Below are positions 45,795-55,689 of a DNA stretch of 64,000 nucleotides, piece by piece. Made by a program: the position numbers and the translations under genes. Within the stretch, counting starts at the first letter, position 1. Each line of letters starts with the position of its first letter. Source of the stretch: Megaleporinus macrocephalus (lineage: Eukaryota > Chordata > Actinopteri > Characiformes > Anostomidae); NCBI GenBank assembly GCA_021613375.1, contig CM038718.1, positions 42,490,712 through 42,554,711 of the forward strand. The letters run 5' to 3'. The notes beneath the pieces are model-generated. The model did not search any database, was not told where the DNA came from, and saw nothing but the letters and a program-made list of their open reading frames with translations.

Positions 45795-46370
45795 GAAAAG
45801 TTTAACAGTATATAATCCAGTGTTATATAAAGTTTAACAGTATATAATCCAGTGTTATATAAAGTTTAACAGTATATAATCCAGTGTTATATAAAGTTTA
45901 ACAGTATGTAATCCAGTGTTATATAAAGTTTAACAGTATGTAATCCAGTGTTATACAAAGTTTAACAGTATATAATCCAGTATTATATAAAGTTTAACAG
46001 TATATAATCCAGTGTTATATAAAGTTTAACAGTATGTAATCCAGTGTTATATAAAGTTTAACAGTATGTAATCCAGTGTTATATAAAGTTTAACAGTATG
46101 TAATCCAGTGTTATATAAAGTTTAACAGTATGTAATCCAGTGTTATATAAAGTTTAACAGTATATAATCCAGTGTTATATAAAGTTTAACAGTATGTAAT
46201 CCAGTGTTATATAAAGTTTAACAGTATGTAATCCAGTGTTATATAAAGTTTAACAGTATGTAATCCAGTGTTATATAAAGTTTAACAGTATATAATCCAG
46301 TGTTATATAAAGTTTAACAGTATATAATCCAGTGTTATATAAAGTTTAACAGTATATAATCCAGTGTTAG
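45795..46370. repeat. 32-bp minisatellite
   Basis: About 18 units of TATAAAGTTTAACAGTATGT plus AATCCAGTGTTA. The main variation is AGTATGTAAT versus AGTATATAAT; one unit has TATTATAT for TGTTATAT. Confidence 0.95.
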
Positions 46371-46700
46371 TCTTGTAAACTTTCACTGATCAACAGTAAC
46401 ACTATCCAGCCTTTCAGCTCAGAGGACTAACTCGCTGGTCCGGCCAGAGCAGGACACTGCAGGACATATTCCAGATATTCCTCCTCCTTCCTACACGTAC
46501 TGACGATCTGCGACTGATTATATCCAGACATGCACAGATAAATAAATAAATAAATTAATTAATTAATTAATAAATATTTACTCTCACTTCACTGAGAACA
46601 ATGAAGAATCTTAATAAGAGAAGACGTGAGGAGTCGGGCTGCTCGCTGACCACAGCCCGGATTAATCACTAAATTTAAAGGACTGTCAATGACCGTCGTC
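46371..46700. other. Ordinary-complexity DNA with AAAT/TTAA run
   Basis: 46539-46577 is an AAAT then ATTA simple repeat. Nothing else recognised. Confidence 0.4.
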
Positions 46701-46761
46701 CTCTCCCCTCTCTCTCTCTCCATTCTCTTTCTCTCTCTCTCTCTTTCTCTCTCTCTCTTTT

Positions 46762-46795
<34 letters not shown>

Positions 46796-46808
46796 CTCTC
46801 TCTCTCTC

Positions 46809-46850
<42 letters not shown>

Positions 46851-46855
46851 CTCCA

Positions 46856-46895
<40 letters not shown>

Positions 46896-46952
46896 CATTC
46901 TCTCTCTCTCTCCACTCTCTCTCTCTTTCTCTCTTTTTTTTCTCTCTCTCTT

Positions 46953-46983
<31 letters not shown>

Positions 46984-48200
46984 TTCTCCACTCTCTCTCT
47001 CTCTCCTCTCTCTCTCTCTCCATTCTCTCTCTCTCCACTCTCTCTCTCTCCATTCTCTCTCTCTCTTTCTCTCTCTCTCTTTTTCTCCACTCTCTCTCTC
47101 TCTCCTCTCTCTCTCTCCATTCTCTCTCTCTCTCCACTCTCTCTCTCTCCATTCTCTCTCTCTCTCCACTCTCTCTCTCTCCATTCTCTCTCTCTCTCTT
47201 TCTCTCCACTCTCTCTCTCCACTCTCTATCTCTCCATTCACTCTCTCTCTCTTTCTCTCCACTCTCTCTCTCCACTCTCTCTCCTCTCTCTCTCTCCACT
47301 ATCTCTCTCCACTCTCTCTCTCTCTCCATTCTCTCTCTCTCTTTCTCTCCACTCTCTCTCTCTCCATTCTTTCTCTCTCTCTTTCTCTCCACTCTCTCTC
47401 TCCATTCTCTCTCTCTCTCTCTCTTCACTCTCTCTCTCTTTTTCTCCACTCTCTCTCTCTCTCTCCATTCTCTCTCTCTCTCTCTCTCTCTTCACTCTCT
47501 CTCTCTTTCTCTCCACTCTCTCTCTCTCCATTCTCTCTCTCTCTCCACTCTCTCTCTCCACTCTCTCTTTCTCTCCACTCTCTCTCTCCATTCTCTCTCT
47601 CTCTCTTTTTCTCCACTCTCTCTCTCTCTCTCCATTCTCTCTCTCTCTCTTTCTCTCCACTCTCTCTCTCCACTCTCTATCTCTCCATTCACTCTCTCTC
47701 TCTTTCTCTCCACTCTCTCTCTCTCCATTATCTCTCTCTCTTTCTCTCCACTCTCTCTCTCCATTCTCTCTGTCTCTCCACTCTCTCTCTCTCTCTCCAT
47801 TCTCTCTCTCTCTTTCTCTCCACTCTCTCTCTCTCCATTCTTTCTCTCTCTCTTTCTCTCCACTCTCTCTCTCTCTCCATTCTCTCTCTCTCTCTCTCTT
47901 CACTCTCTCTCTCTTTTTCTCCACTCTCTCTCTCTCTCTCTCTCCATTCTCTCTCTCTCTCTCTCTCTCTCTTCACTCTCTCTCTCTTTCTCTCCACTCT
48001 CTCTCTCTCCATTCTCTCTCTCTCTCCACTCTCTCTCTCCACTCTCTCTTTCTCTCCACTCTCTCTCTCTCCATTCTCTCTCTCTCTTTCTCTCCACTCT
48101 CTCTCTCCATTCTCTCTCTCTCTTCTCTCTCTCTTCTCTCTCTCTCTCTCTCTTTTTCTCCACTCTCTCTCTCTCTCTCTCTCTCCATTCTCTCTCTCTC

Positions 48201-48235
<35 letters not shown>

Positions 48236-48242
48236 CTCTCTG

Positions 48243-48275
<33 letters not shown>

Positions 48276-48506
48276 CTATCTCTCTTTCTCTCTACTCTCT
48301 GTCTCTCTCTCTCTCTCTACTCATTCTCTCTCTTCGCTCTCTCTCTGTCTCTCTCTATCTGCTCTCTCTCTCTCTACTCTCTCTCCGCCATCTCTTTCCC
48401 CATCATCTCTCTCTCTCTCTCTCTTTAACTCTCTCTCTACTCTCTCTGTTCTTTCTCTCCCTAATCTCTCTGCTCTCTCTCCTCTCTCTCTATTTCTACT
48501 CTCCCT

Positions 48507-48547
<41 letters not shown>

Positions 48548-48580
48548 CTCTCTCTCTGGTCTTTCTAACTCTCTCTCCCT

Positions 48581-48651
<71 letters not shown>
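46701..48651. repeat. Long polypyrimidine tract, CT-rich with CCACT/CCATT interruptions
   Basis: Nearly 2 kb in which the + strand is C/T apart from regularly placed A in TCTCCACTCTCT and TCTCCATTCTCT. Ends in an uninterrupted (CT)n run (about 48580-48649). Open frames of up to 579 codons (Ser/Leu on +, Arg/Glu on -) are translations of the dinucleotide repeat. Confidence 0.97.
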
Positions 48652-48652
<1 letters not shown>

Positions 48653-48862
48653 GTACAGTATGTTCACACACTCCCTGGTGAGCTGTTTGTGTAAGAAATG
48701 ATGCCCGCAGTGCTCGGACTGGCCCGTGTGGTGACAGACGCGCTGCTCGGCTCGTGAAGGGCTCGAATGTGAGAAAATGAACGCTGACAGATCGTGAAAC
48801 TTTTATTTGTGTTACATGAAGCTGGTAATCAGTCAGCGCGACCGCTTAATACTAACCAATCT
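48652..48862. other. Ordinary-complexity spacer between polypyrimidine tracts
   Basis: No gene recognised. Confidence 0.4.
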
Positions 48863-49010
48863 GGCAACGTGGATATTTAACAGTCCCTGCTGTGTTGATA
48901 CGAGAGAGTTTGATGTAGTACATAAACATTGTTCCTTATTGACTTTCTGAATTAAGAATGGTTGTGATGTCACAACCTCAAGCACACTTACATACGACCA
49001 CCAATTCAGC
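48863..49010 (+). repeat. Direct repeat flanking the second polypyrimidine tract, left copy
   Basis: GGCAACGTGGATATTTAACA and the near-palindrome GTTGTGATGTCACAAC (48961-48976) recur at 51146-51252 in the same order and orientation. This copy has about 40 bp more between the blocks. Confidence 0.8.
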
Positions 49011-49039
49011 GCTTAGAGTTAATGACAGTTGGCTTCTCT

Positions 49040-51145
49040 GCTCTTTCTCCACTCTCTTTCTCTCTCTTTTTATTTCTCTCTCTCTCTCTTTTTATTTCTC
49101 TCTCTCTCTCTTTTTATTTCTCTCTCTCTCTCTCTTTTTATTTCTCTCTCTCTCTTTTTATTACTCTCTCTCTCTTTTTATTTCTCTCTCTCTCTCTCTT
49201 TTTATTTCTCTCTCTCTCTCTCTTTTTATTTCTCTCTCTCTCTTTTTATTACTCTCTCTCTCTTTTTATTTCTCTCTCTCTCTCTCTTTTTATTTCTCTC
49301 TCTCTCTCTCTTTTTATTTCTCTCTCTCTCTTTTTATTTCTCTCTCTCTCTCTCTTTTTATTTCTCTCTCTCTCTCTCTTTTTATTTCTCTCTCTGTCTT
49401 TTTATTACTCTCTCTCTCTTTTTATTTCTCTCTCTCTCTCTCTTTTTATTTCTCTCTCTCTCTCTCTTTTTATTTCTCTCTCTCTCTTTTTATTTCTCTC
49501 TCTCTCTCTCTTTTTATTTCTCTCTCTCTCTTTTTATTTCTCTCTCTCTCTCTCTTTTTATTTCTCTCTCTCTCTCTTTTTATTTCTCTCTCTCTCTCTC
49601 TTTTTATTTCTCTCTCTCTCTTTTTATTTCTCTCTCTCTCTCTTTTTATTACTCTCTCTCTCTTTTTATTTCTCTCTCTCTCTCTTTTTATTTCTCTCTC
49701 TCTCTCTTTTTATTTCTCTCTCTCTCTTTATTTCTCTCTCTCTCTCTCTTTTTATTTCTCTCTCTCTCTCTCTTTTTATTTCTCTCTCTCTTTTTATTTC
49801 TCTCTCTCTCTCTTTTTATTTCTCTCTTTCTCCACTCTTTCTCTCTCTCTTTTTATTTCTCTCTCTCTCTCTTTTTATTTCTCTCTTTCTCCACTCTTTC
49901 TCTCTTTCTCTTTTTATTTCTCTTTCTTTCTCTCTTTTTATTTCTCTCTTTCTCCACTCTCTCTCTTTTTATTTCTCTCTCTCTCTCTCTCTCTTTTTAT
50001 TTCTCTTTCTTTCTCTCTTTTTATTTCTCTCTTTCTCCACTCTCTCTCTTTTTATTTCTCTCTCTCTCTCTCTTTTTATTTCTCTCTCTCTCTACTCTCT
50101 CGCTCTCTCTCTTTTTATTTCTCTCTCTCTCTACTCTCTCTCTCTCTCTCTTTTTATTTCTCTCTCTCTCTTTTTTTTATTTCTCTCTCTCTCTTTTTAT
50201 TTCTCTCTCTCTCTCTCTTTTTATTTCTCTCTCTCTCTCTCTCTTTTTTATTTCTCTCTCTCTCTCTTTTTATTTCTCTCTTTCTCTCTCTCTCTTTATT
50301 TCTCTCTCTCTACTCTCTCTCTTTTTATTTCTCTCTCTCTCTACTCTCTCTCTCTCTTTTTATTTCTCTCTTTCTCTACTCTCTCTCTCTCTACTCTCTC
50401 TCTCTTTTTATTTCTCTCTCTCTCTACTCTCTCTCTTTCTCTTTTTATTTCTCTCTCTCTTTTTATTTCTCTCTTTCTCTACTCTCTCTCTCTACTCTCT
50501 CTCTCTTTTTATTTCTCTCTCTCTCTACTTTCTCTCTTTTTATTTCTCTCTACTCTCTCTCTCTTTATTTCTCTCTCTCTCTACTCTCTCTCTCTCTTTA
50601 TTTCTCTCTCTCTCACTCTCTCTCTCTTTATTTCTCTCTCCCTCACTCTCTCTCTCTTTTTATTTCTCTCTCTTTCTTTTTATTTCTCTCTCTCTCTACT
50701 CTCTCTCTCTTTTTATTTCTCTCTCTCTCTACTCTCTCTCTTTTGATTTCTCTCTCTCTCTCTACTCTCTCTCTTTATTTCTCTCTCTCTCTACTCTCTC
50801 TCTTTATTTCTCTCTCTCTCTACTCTCCCTCTCTCTCTTTTTATTTCTCTCTCTCTCTCTACTCTCTCTCTCTCTTTTTATTTCTACCTCTTTCTACTCT
50901 CTCTCTCTTTATTACTCTCTCTCTACTCTCTCTCTCTCTCTCTCTTTATTTATCTCTCTCTCTCTACTCTCTCTCTCTCTTTTTATTTCTCTTTCTCTCT
51001 ACTCTCTCTTTTTATTTCTCTCTCTCTACTCTCTCTTTCTCTTTTTATTTCTCTCTCTCTCTTTTCATTTCTCTCTCTCTCTACTCTCTCTCTCTACTCT
51101 CTCCTCTCTTTCTCTCTCTCTGTTCTCTCTCCTTCACTCTACACA
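49040..51145. repeat. Long polypyrimidine tract with TTTTTATTT units
   Basis: About 2.1 kb of CTCTCTCTTTTTATTTCTCT repeats of variable length (roughly 20-26 bp) in the left part, gaining CTCTACTCTCT and CTCCACTC units to the right. Open frames of 574-746 codons on + are repeat translations. Confidence 0.97.
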
Positions 51146-51252
51146 GGCAACGTGGATATTTAACAGTCCTTGCTTTGTTGATACAAGATGGAGTTTGAAA
51201 TGATAATGGTTGTGATGTCACAACTACATATATATTTACATACAACTTTACT
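51146..51252 (+). repeat. Direct repeat flanking the second polypyrimidine tract, right copy
   Basis: Partner of 48863-49010; near-palindrome at 51209-51224. Confidence 0.8.
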
Positions 51253-51270
51253 TTCTAAGTGCCCAGTATT

Positions 51271-52002
51271 ATATATATATAGCCAAAAGTGTTCACTCAC
51301 CCATCCAAATTATTATATTCAGGTGTTCCAATTACTTCCAGGGCCACAGGTGTATAAAACCAGTACCTAGTCATGCAGACTGTTTCTACTTACATTAGTA
51401 AAGAGTGGGTCTCTCTCAGGAGCTCAGTGAACTCCAGCGTGGTACCATGATTGGACGCCACCTGTGCAACAAGTCCAGTGGTGAAGTTTCCTCACTACTA
51501 AATATTCCACAGTGGACTGTCAGTGGTGTTCTAACAAAGTGGAAGTGATTGAGAACGACAGCAACTCAGACACCAAGTGGTAGAACACGTACAATGACAG
51601 AGCAGGTCAGTGGATGCTGAGGAGCATAGAGCACAGAGGTCACCAACTTTCTACAGAGTCCATCACTACAGACCTCCAAACTTCATGTGGTCTTCAGATC
51701 AGCTCAAGAACAGAGCGTAGAGAACTTCATGGAATGGGTTTATATGGTCGAGCAGCCTTACATCACCAAGAACAATGCAGAGCATCAGATGCAGTGGAGT
51801 AAAGCACACCAACACTGGGCTCTAGAGCAGTGGAGACATGTTCTCTGGAGTGACCAATCACGCTTCTCCATCTGGCAATCTAGTGAGTTTGCATTGGTGT
51901 GGGGTGGGGTTGCTGGGCTCGGCCCCCTAGTTCCAGTGAAAGGACCAAGAGATATACTAGGAGATATATAAAGGAAAATACTTTTGGCAATATAGTGTAT
52001 AT
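51271..52002 (+). mobile_element. Tc1/mariner element, internally deleted and decayed
   Basis: The left end (TATAGCCAAAAGTGTTCACT) and the reverse complement of the right end (TATTGCCAAAAGTATTTTCC) form the Tc1-type terminal repeat, embedded in TA-rich flanks as expected for TA target duplication. At about 730 bp the element is roughly half the length of an intact Tc1. Confidence 0.75.
51400..51965 (+). pseudogene. Tc1-like transposase remnant
   Basis: The frame at 51687-51971 contains HQHWALEQWRHVLWSDQSRF, the W-x-x-V-x-W-S-D-x-S context of the first catalytic aspartate of Tc1-like transposases. Upstream, 51440-51560 resembles the N-terminal DNA-binding part in other frames. Sequence after the catalytic block jumps to the 3' end, so the second catalytic Asp and last acidic residue are missing. 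It cannot make active enzyme. Confidence 0.7.
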
Positions 52003-52012
52003 ATGTAATATA

Positions 52013-52610
52013 GGGTGTGTCTCAAATCCTAGTGAGTGTCTAAGTAGGCTGTCTAGATAGTCAGCTGTGTAAGTAGCAGTGTTCTCTCCTCATCTCTCCT
52101 CATAAAACAGATTACTGAGACTCTCTAGTTAGAGAGAGACTGCGTCACGGCTTGTTCCCGCCCACTGCAGCACGCCACCGGTGTTTTAGCTGGTTGCTAA
52201 GCTACTGGTCAGCATCCAAAACAATAGCCTCAGGCTTAAAAATCTGCTAGCATAAATGCTAATGTCTGGAGTATAAAAGTGTAAGTGGTGAAGGACTCGT
52301 TACAGAGTTGATAATAAAAAACTGTTTTGTGTGATTATATGACCAGAAACACATTAAAACTCCAGAGAATCAAAATAACTCACATTTTAAAACCACTTCA
52401 CTGCTCCTAGATTAGCCTGCGGTGCATCATGGGATTGTCTTAGCGGCTGAGGAAGCCTTCAATACTTCCTTAAAATCAGGTCTAAATAAGGTTCCTCAGT
52501 AGAAGCATGTTTAAGGTATGTAAGTATTGGGACAGTCTACATGTTGGGAGCGCATACTATGATGTAAAATGCTGCCTATGTAGGAGCTCACTAGGATTTG
52601 AGACACAGCC
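52013..52610. mobile_element. TIR-bounded MITE, complete copy (family G)
   Basis: The left end GGGTGTGTCTCAAATCCTAG matches the reverse complement of the right end (GGCTGTGTCTCAAATCCTAG) at 19 of 20 bases. ATA lies immediately outside both ends, a possible 3-bp target duplication as used by PIF/Harbinger elements, but this is weak. It lies 10 bp from the Tc1 element. The right half is shared with 2525-2837. No coding capacity. Confidence 0.75.
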
Positions 52611-52974
52611 ATAGTCTCTGGGAGCCGCTGTAACTGGACTGCAGCATGGGTCAGTAACAGAGGTCGGTGTGATGTGGTGATCATTACTCTGAGAAATGTC
52701 TGAAATTGGGCCCGGGCTGGTCTTAACTCTGCATAACAACAAAGACTCGTGATTAGATACACAGAGGAACTCTCATTAAACTTACACGCTCCTAAAAATT
52801 CCTCATAAAGTTCCCTCCTAAAATCCTCTTCAGTGAGATCACATGACAACGAACAAGCGGCTTCGTATCTGAGGAAGCTGGACACGCTCTGTTCTGACAC
52901 TCAGCTGGAGAGAAGCTTGCTCGTTCCTATCAGATTGGACCTGTGGGATTTGCTCTAGGCCCCAACCTTCGGCC
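52611..52974. other. Ordinary-complexity DNA holding a candidate minus-strand exon
   Basis: Non-repetitive. See the separate low-confidence entry at 52786-52900. Confidence 0.35.
52786..52900 (-). other. Open segment ending in a consensus splice donor, possible exon
   Basis: On the minus strand an open frame preceded by an in-frame TGA reads SFLRYEAACSLSCDLTEEDF then RRELYEEFLGA and meets GTAAGT (+ strand 52785 down to 52780), a strong donor consensus. A pyrimidine-rich TTCTCTCCAG acceptor-like sequence lies at about 52908-52917. A GC-rich block with GC boxes is 175 bp upstream in this direction. The frame continues through the donor into the MITE, so the longer frame is not meaningful. I do not recognise the peptide, and it may be chance. 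Confidence 0.15.
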
Positions 52975-53110
52975 CCTCAGCCCTCAGCCCATCGGCCTCC
53001 ACTCCCTTGACCCCTGCCCATGGTCCCTCTGCCCCTGCCCTTAGGCCTTCGCCCTCGGCTTCTCGCCCCTCTGTCCCCGCCCCGCTGTCCCCGCCCCTCA
53101 GCCCAAGCCC
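52960..53110 (-). other. G-rich (minus strand) block with G-quadruplex motif
   Basis: The minus strand is rich in GGGG blocks. At 53097 down to 53075 four GGGG runs are separated by loops C, ACAGC and C, which meets the standard G-quadruplex pattern; it also contains two GGGGCGGGG GC-box (Sp1-type) motifs. The surrounding 9-14-bp G-rich units are loosely tandem. Confidence 0.7.
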
Positions 53111-53380
53111 TTTGTGATCTGTGCTGCTGCAACGTTATCACAAGGAAACGTGTAATGATCACTGATTCTCACCATCACAGCGAATAAACTAACAGACACT
53201 AAACTCTTAATAAGACATGATTATTACATCTGCCTACTTTACACACTGAGAGAAATCTAAACATAATCTTTCTCTTAATCTACTATTAAATATTTAATAA
53301 ACTGAGAATTCAAAAGAGGAATTTCAGAAATCAAATGTGTTAATGGTTTCTTAATGATTCATGTCTTCATAAATAAAAGT
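53111..53380. other. AT-rich spacer, nothing recognised
   Basis: No gene or repeat family seen. Confidence 0.4.
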
Positions 53381-54436
53381 CACAGTGGTGTAGTAGTTAG
53401 TACGGTGGTGTAGTAGTTAGTACGGTGGTGTAGTGGTTAGTACGGTGGTGTAGTGGTTAGTACGGTGGTGTAGAGGTTAGTATGGTGGTGTAGTGGTTAG
53501 TACGGTGGTGTAGAGGTTAGTATGGTGGTGTAGAGGTTAGTATGGTGGTGTAGTGGTTAGTACGGTGGTGTAGAGGTTAGTATGGTGGTGTAGTGGTTAG
53601 TATGGTGGTGTAGTGGTTAGTATGGTGGTGTAGTGGTTAGTACGGTGGTGTAGTGGTTAGTATGGTGGTGTAGTGGTTAGTAAGGTGGTGTAGTGGTTAG
53701 TATGGTGGTGTAGTGTTTAGTATGGTGATGTAGTGGTTAGTATGGTGGTGTAGTGGTTAGTACGGTGGTGTAGTGGTTAGTAAGGTGGTGTAGTGGTTAG
53801 TATGGTGGAGTAGTGGTTAGTATGGTGGTGTAGTGGTTAGTACAGTGGTGTAGTGGTTAGTATGGTGGTGTAGTGGTTAGTATGGTGGTGTAGTGGTTAG
53901 TACGGTGGTGTAGTGGTTAGTATGGTGGTGTAGTGGTTAGTATGGTGGTGTAGTGGTTAGTACGGTGTTGTAGTGGTTAGTATGGTGGTGTAGTGGTTAG
54001 TATGGTGGTGTAGTGGTCAGTATGGTGGTGTAGTGGTTAGTATGGTGGTGTAGTGGTCAGTATGGTGGTGTAGTGGTTAGTATGGTGGTGTAGTGGTTAG
54101 TACGGTGGTGTAGTGGTTAGTATGGTGGTGTAGTGGTTAGTATGGTGGTGTAGTGGTTAGTACGGTGGTGTAGTGGTTAGTACGGTGGTGTAGTGGTTAG
54201 TATGGTGGTGTAGTGGTTAGTACGGTGGTGTAGTGGTTAGTATGGTGGTGTAGTGGTTAGTACGGTGGTGTAGTGTTAGTATGGTGGTGTAGTGGTTAGT
54301 ATGGTGGTGTAGTGGTTAGTATGGTGGTGTAGTGGTTAGTACGGTGGTGTAGTGGTTAATATGGTGGTGTAGTGGTTAGTATGGTGGTGTAGTGGTTAGT
54401 ATGGTGGTGTAGTGGTTAGTAAGGTGGTGTAGTGGT
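53381..54436 (+). repeat. 20-bp minisatellite, same unit as 34881-35947 but opposite orientation
   Basis: About 53 copies of TACGGTGGTGTAGTGGTTAG, the exact reverse complement of the unit at 34881-35947. TACGG/TATGG variants are mixed, with rare TAAGG. One unit (about 54270) has lost a base. The A-box core TGGTGTAGTGG is kept in most units. The flanks show no remaining SINE body. Confidence 0.95.
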
Positions 54437-54785
54437 CCAGTGTCCAGGCCGTGTGTCTGAGTGTCCAGTTTTCATTATGAGTTATTTTGTATGACATCAT
54501 CATCATCAGGTCATATATGCTGCTTCAGTTTCAGCACCTCGAACTTAAAACACTTCTCTGGATTTACAGTCACTAATTAAAGGGCTATCAGTGTCAATCA
54601 GTAGCTACATTAGCTCCGTAGCTCCAGGAGATGTTTAGTTTGGAGTGAAACTGCATGATGATGGAAACATTACTGTCCATGTGTCCATGTGTCCATCTGT
54701 CTGCTGGACTTAATCTTTACTGACCAGTTTCCAGTTTCCTGAACGTCACTGCACTGTAAGCTGTAGCACAGTTTTAATCTGCAAC
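54437..54785. other. Ordinary-complexity DNA, no gene seen
   Basis: Nothing recognised. Confidence 0.4.
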
Positions 54786-55615
54786 CTTCCTCCTTCTCTC
54801 ACTCTCTCTCATTCTTTTCACTCCTTCTTTCTCTCCTTCTCTCACTCTCTCTCTCATTCTTCTCACTCCTTCTCTCTCTCCTTCTCTCACTCTCTCTCAT
54901 TCTTCTCACTCCTTCTCTCTCTCCTTCTCTCACTCTCTCTCTCATTCTTTTCACTCCTTCTTTCTCTCCTTCTCTCACTCTCTCTCTCATTCTTCTCACT
55001 CCTTCTCTCTCTCCTTCTCTCACTCTCTCTCATTCTTCTCACTCCTTCTTTCTCTCCTTCTCTCACTCTCTCATTCTTCTCACTCCTTCTCTCTCTCCTT
55101 CTCTCACTCTCTCTCGTTCTTCTCACTCCTTCTCTCTCTCCTTCTCTCACTCTCTCTCTCATTCTTTTCACTCCTTCTTTCTCTCCTTCTCTCACTCCTT
55201 CTCTCTCTCTCTCCTTCTCTCACTCTCTCTCATTCTGTTCACTCCTTCTTTCCCTCCTTCTCTCTCTCCTTCTCTCTCTCTCCTTCTCTCACTCTCTCTT
55301 TCTTTTCACTCCTTCTTTTCCTCCTTCTTTCTCTCTCCTTCTCTCCCTCTCTCTACATCTCTCCTTCTCTATCTCCATCCTCTCTCTCTCCTTCTCTTCA
55401 TCTTCTCTCTCTTCATCTTCTCTTTCTCCTTCTTCTCTTTCTCCTTCTCTCCTTCTTTCCTCTCTCCTTCACTCCCTCTCTCTCCTTCTCTCCTTCTCCT
55501 CTCTCTCCTTCTCTCCCTCTTTACCTTTCTTCTTTTTCTCTATTATGTCTCCATTTCTCATTCTATCACCTCTCCCTCTCTCTCCATCTCTTTCTCCATC
55601 TCTCTCTACCTTTGT
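54786..55615. repeat. Polypyrimidine minisatellite (CTCCTTCTCTCACTCTCTC-like)
   Basis: A roughly 50-60-bp unit (CTCATTCTTCTCACTCC, TTCTCTCTCTCCTTCTCTCA) is clear to about 55200 and then degenerates. Minus-strand Arg/Glu open frames are repeat translations. Confidence 0.9.
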
Positions 55616-55689
55616 GTCTGTGAGTAAATGTGCTTTACAGTATTTAACACACAGCATAATTCCTGATTGTAGAATATTATAGAATTCCT

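Noticed and set aside
46589..51203. Open frames of up to 746 codons rich in Ser/Leu/Phe (+) or Arg/Glu (-)
   Set aside because: They follow the CT/GA dinucleotide repeats and have no non-repeat domain, plausible splice context or start context.
52511..52900. 129-codon minus-strand open frame taken as one gene
   Set aside because: Its 3' third is the family G MITE, so the full frame cannot be an ancestral protein; only the first segment up to GTAAGT is kept as a weak exon candidate.
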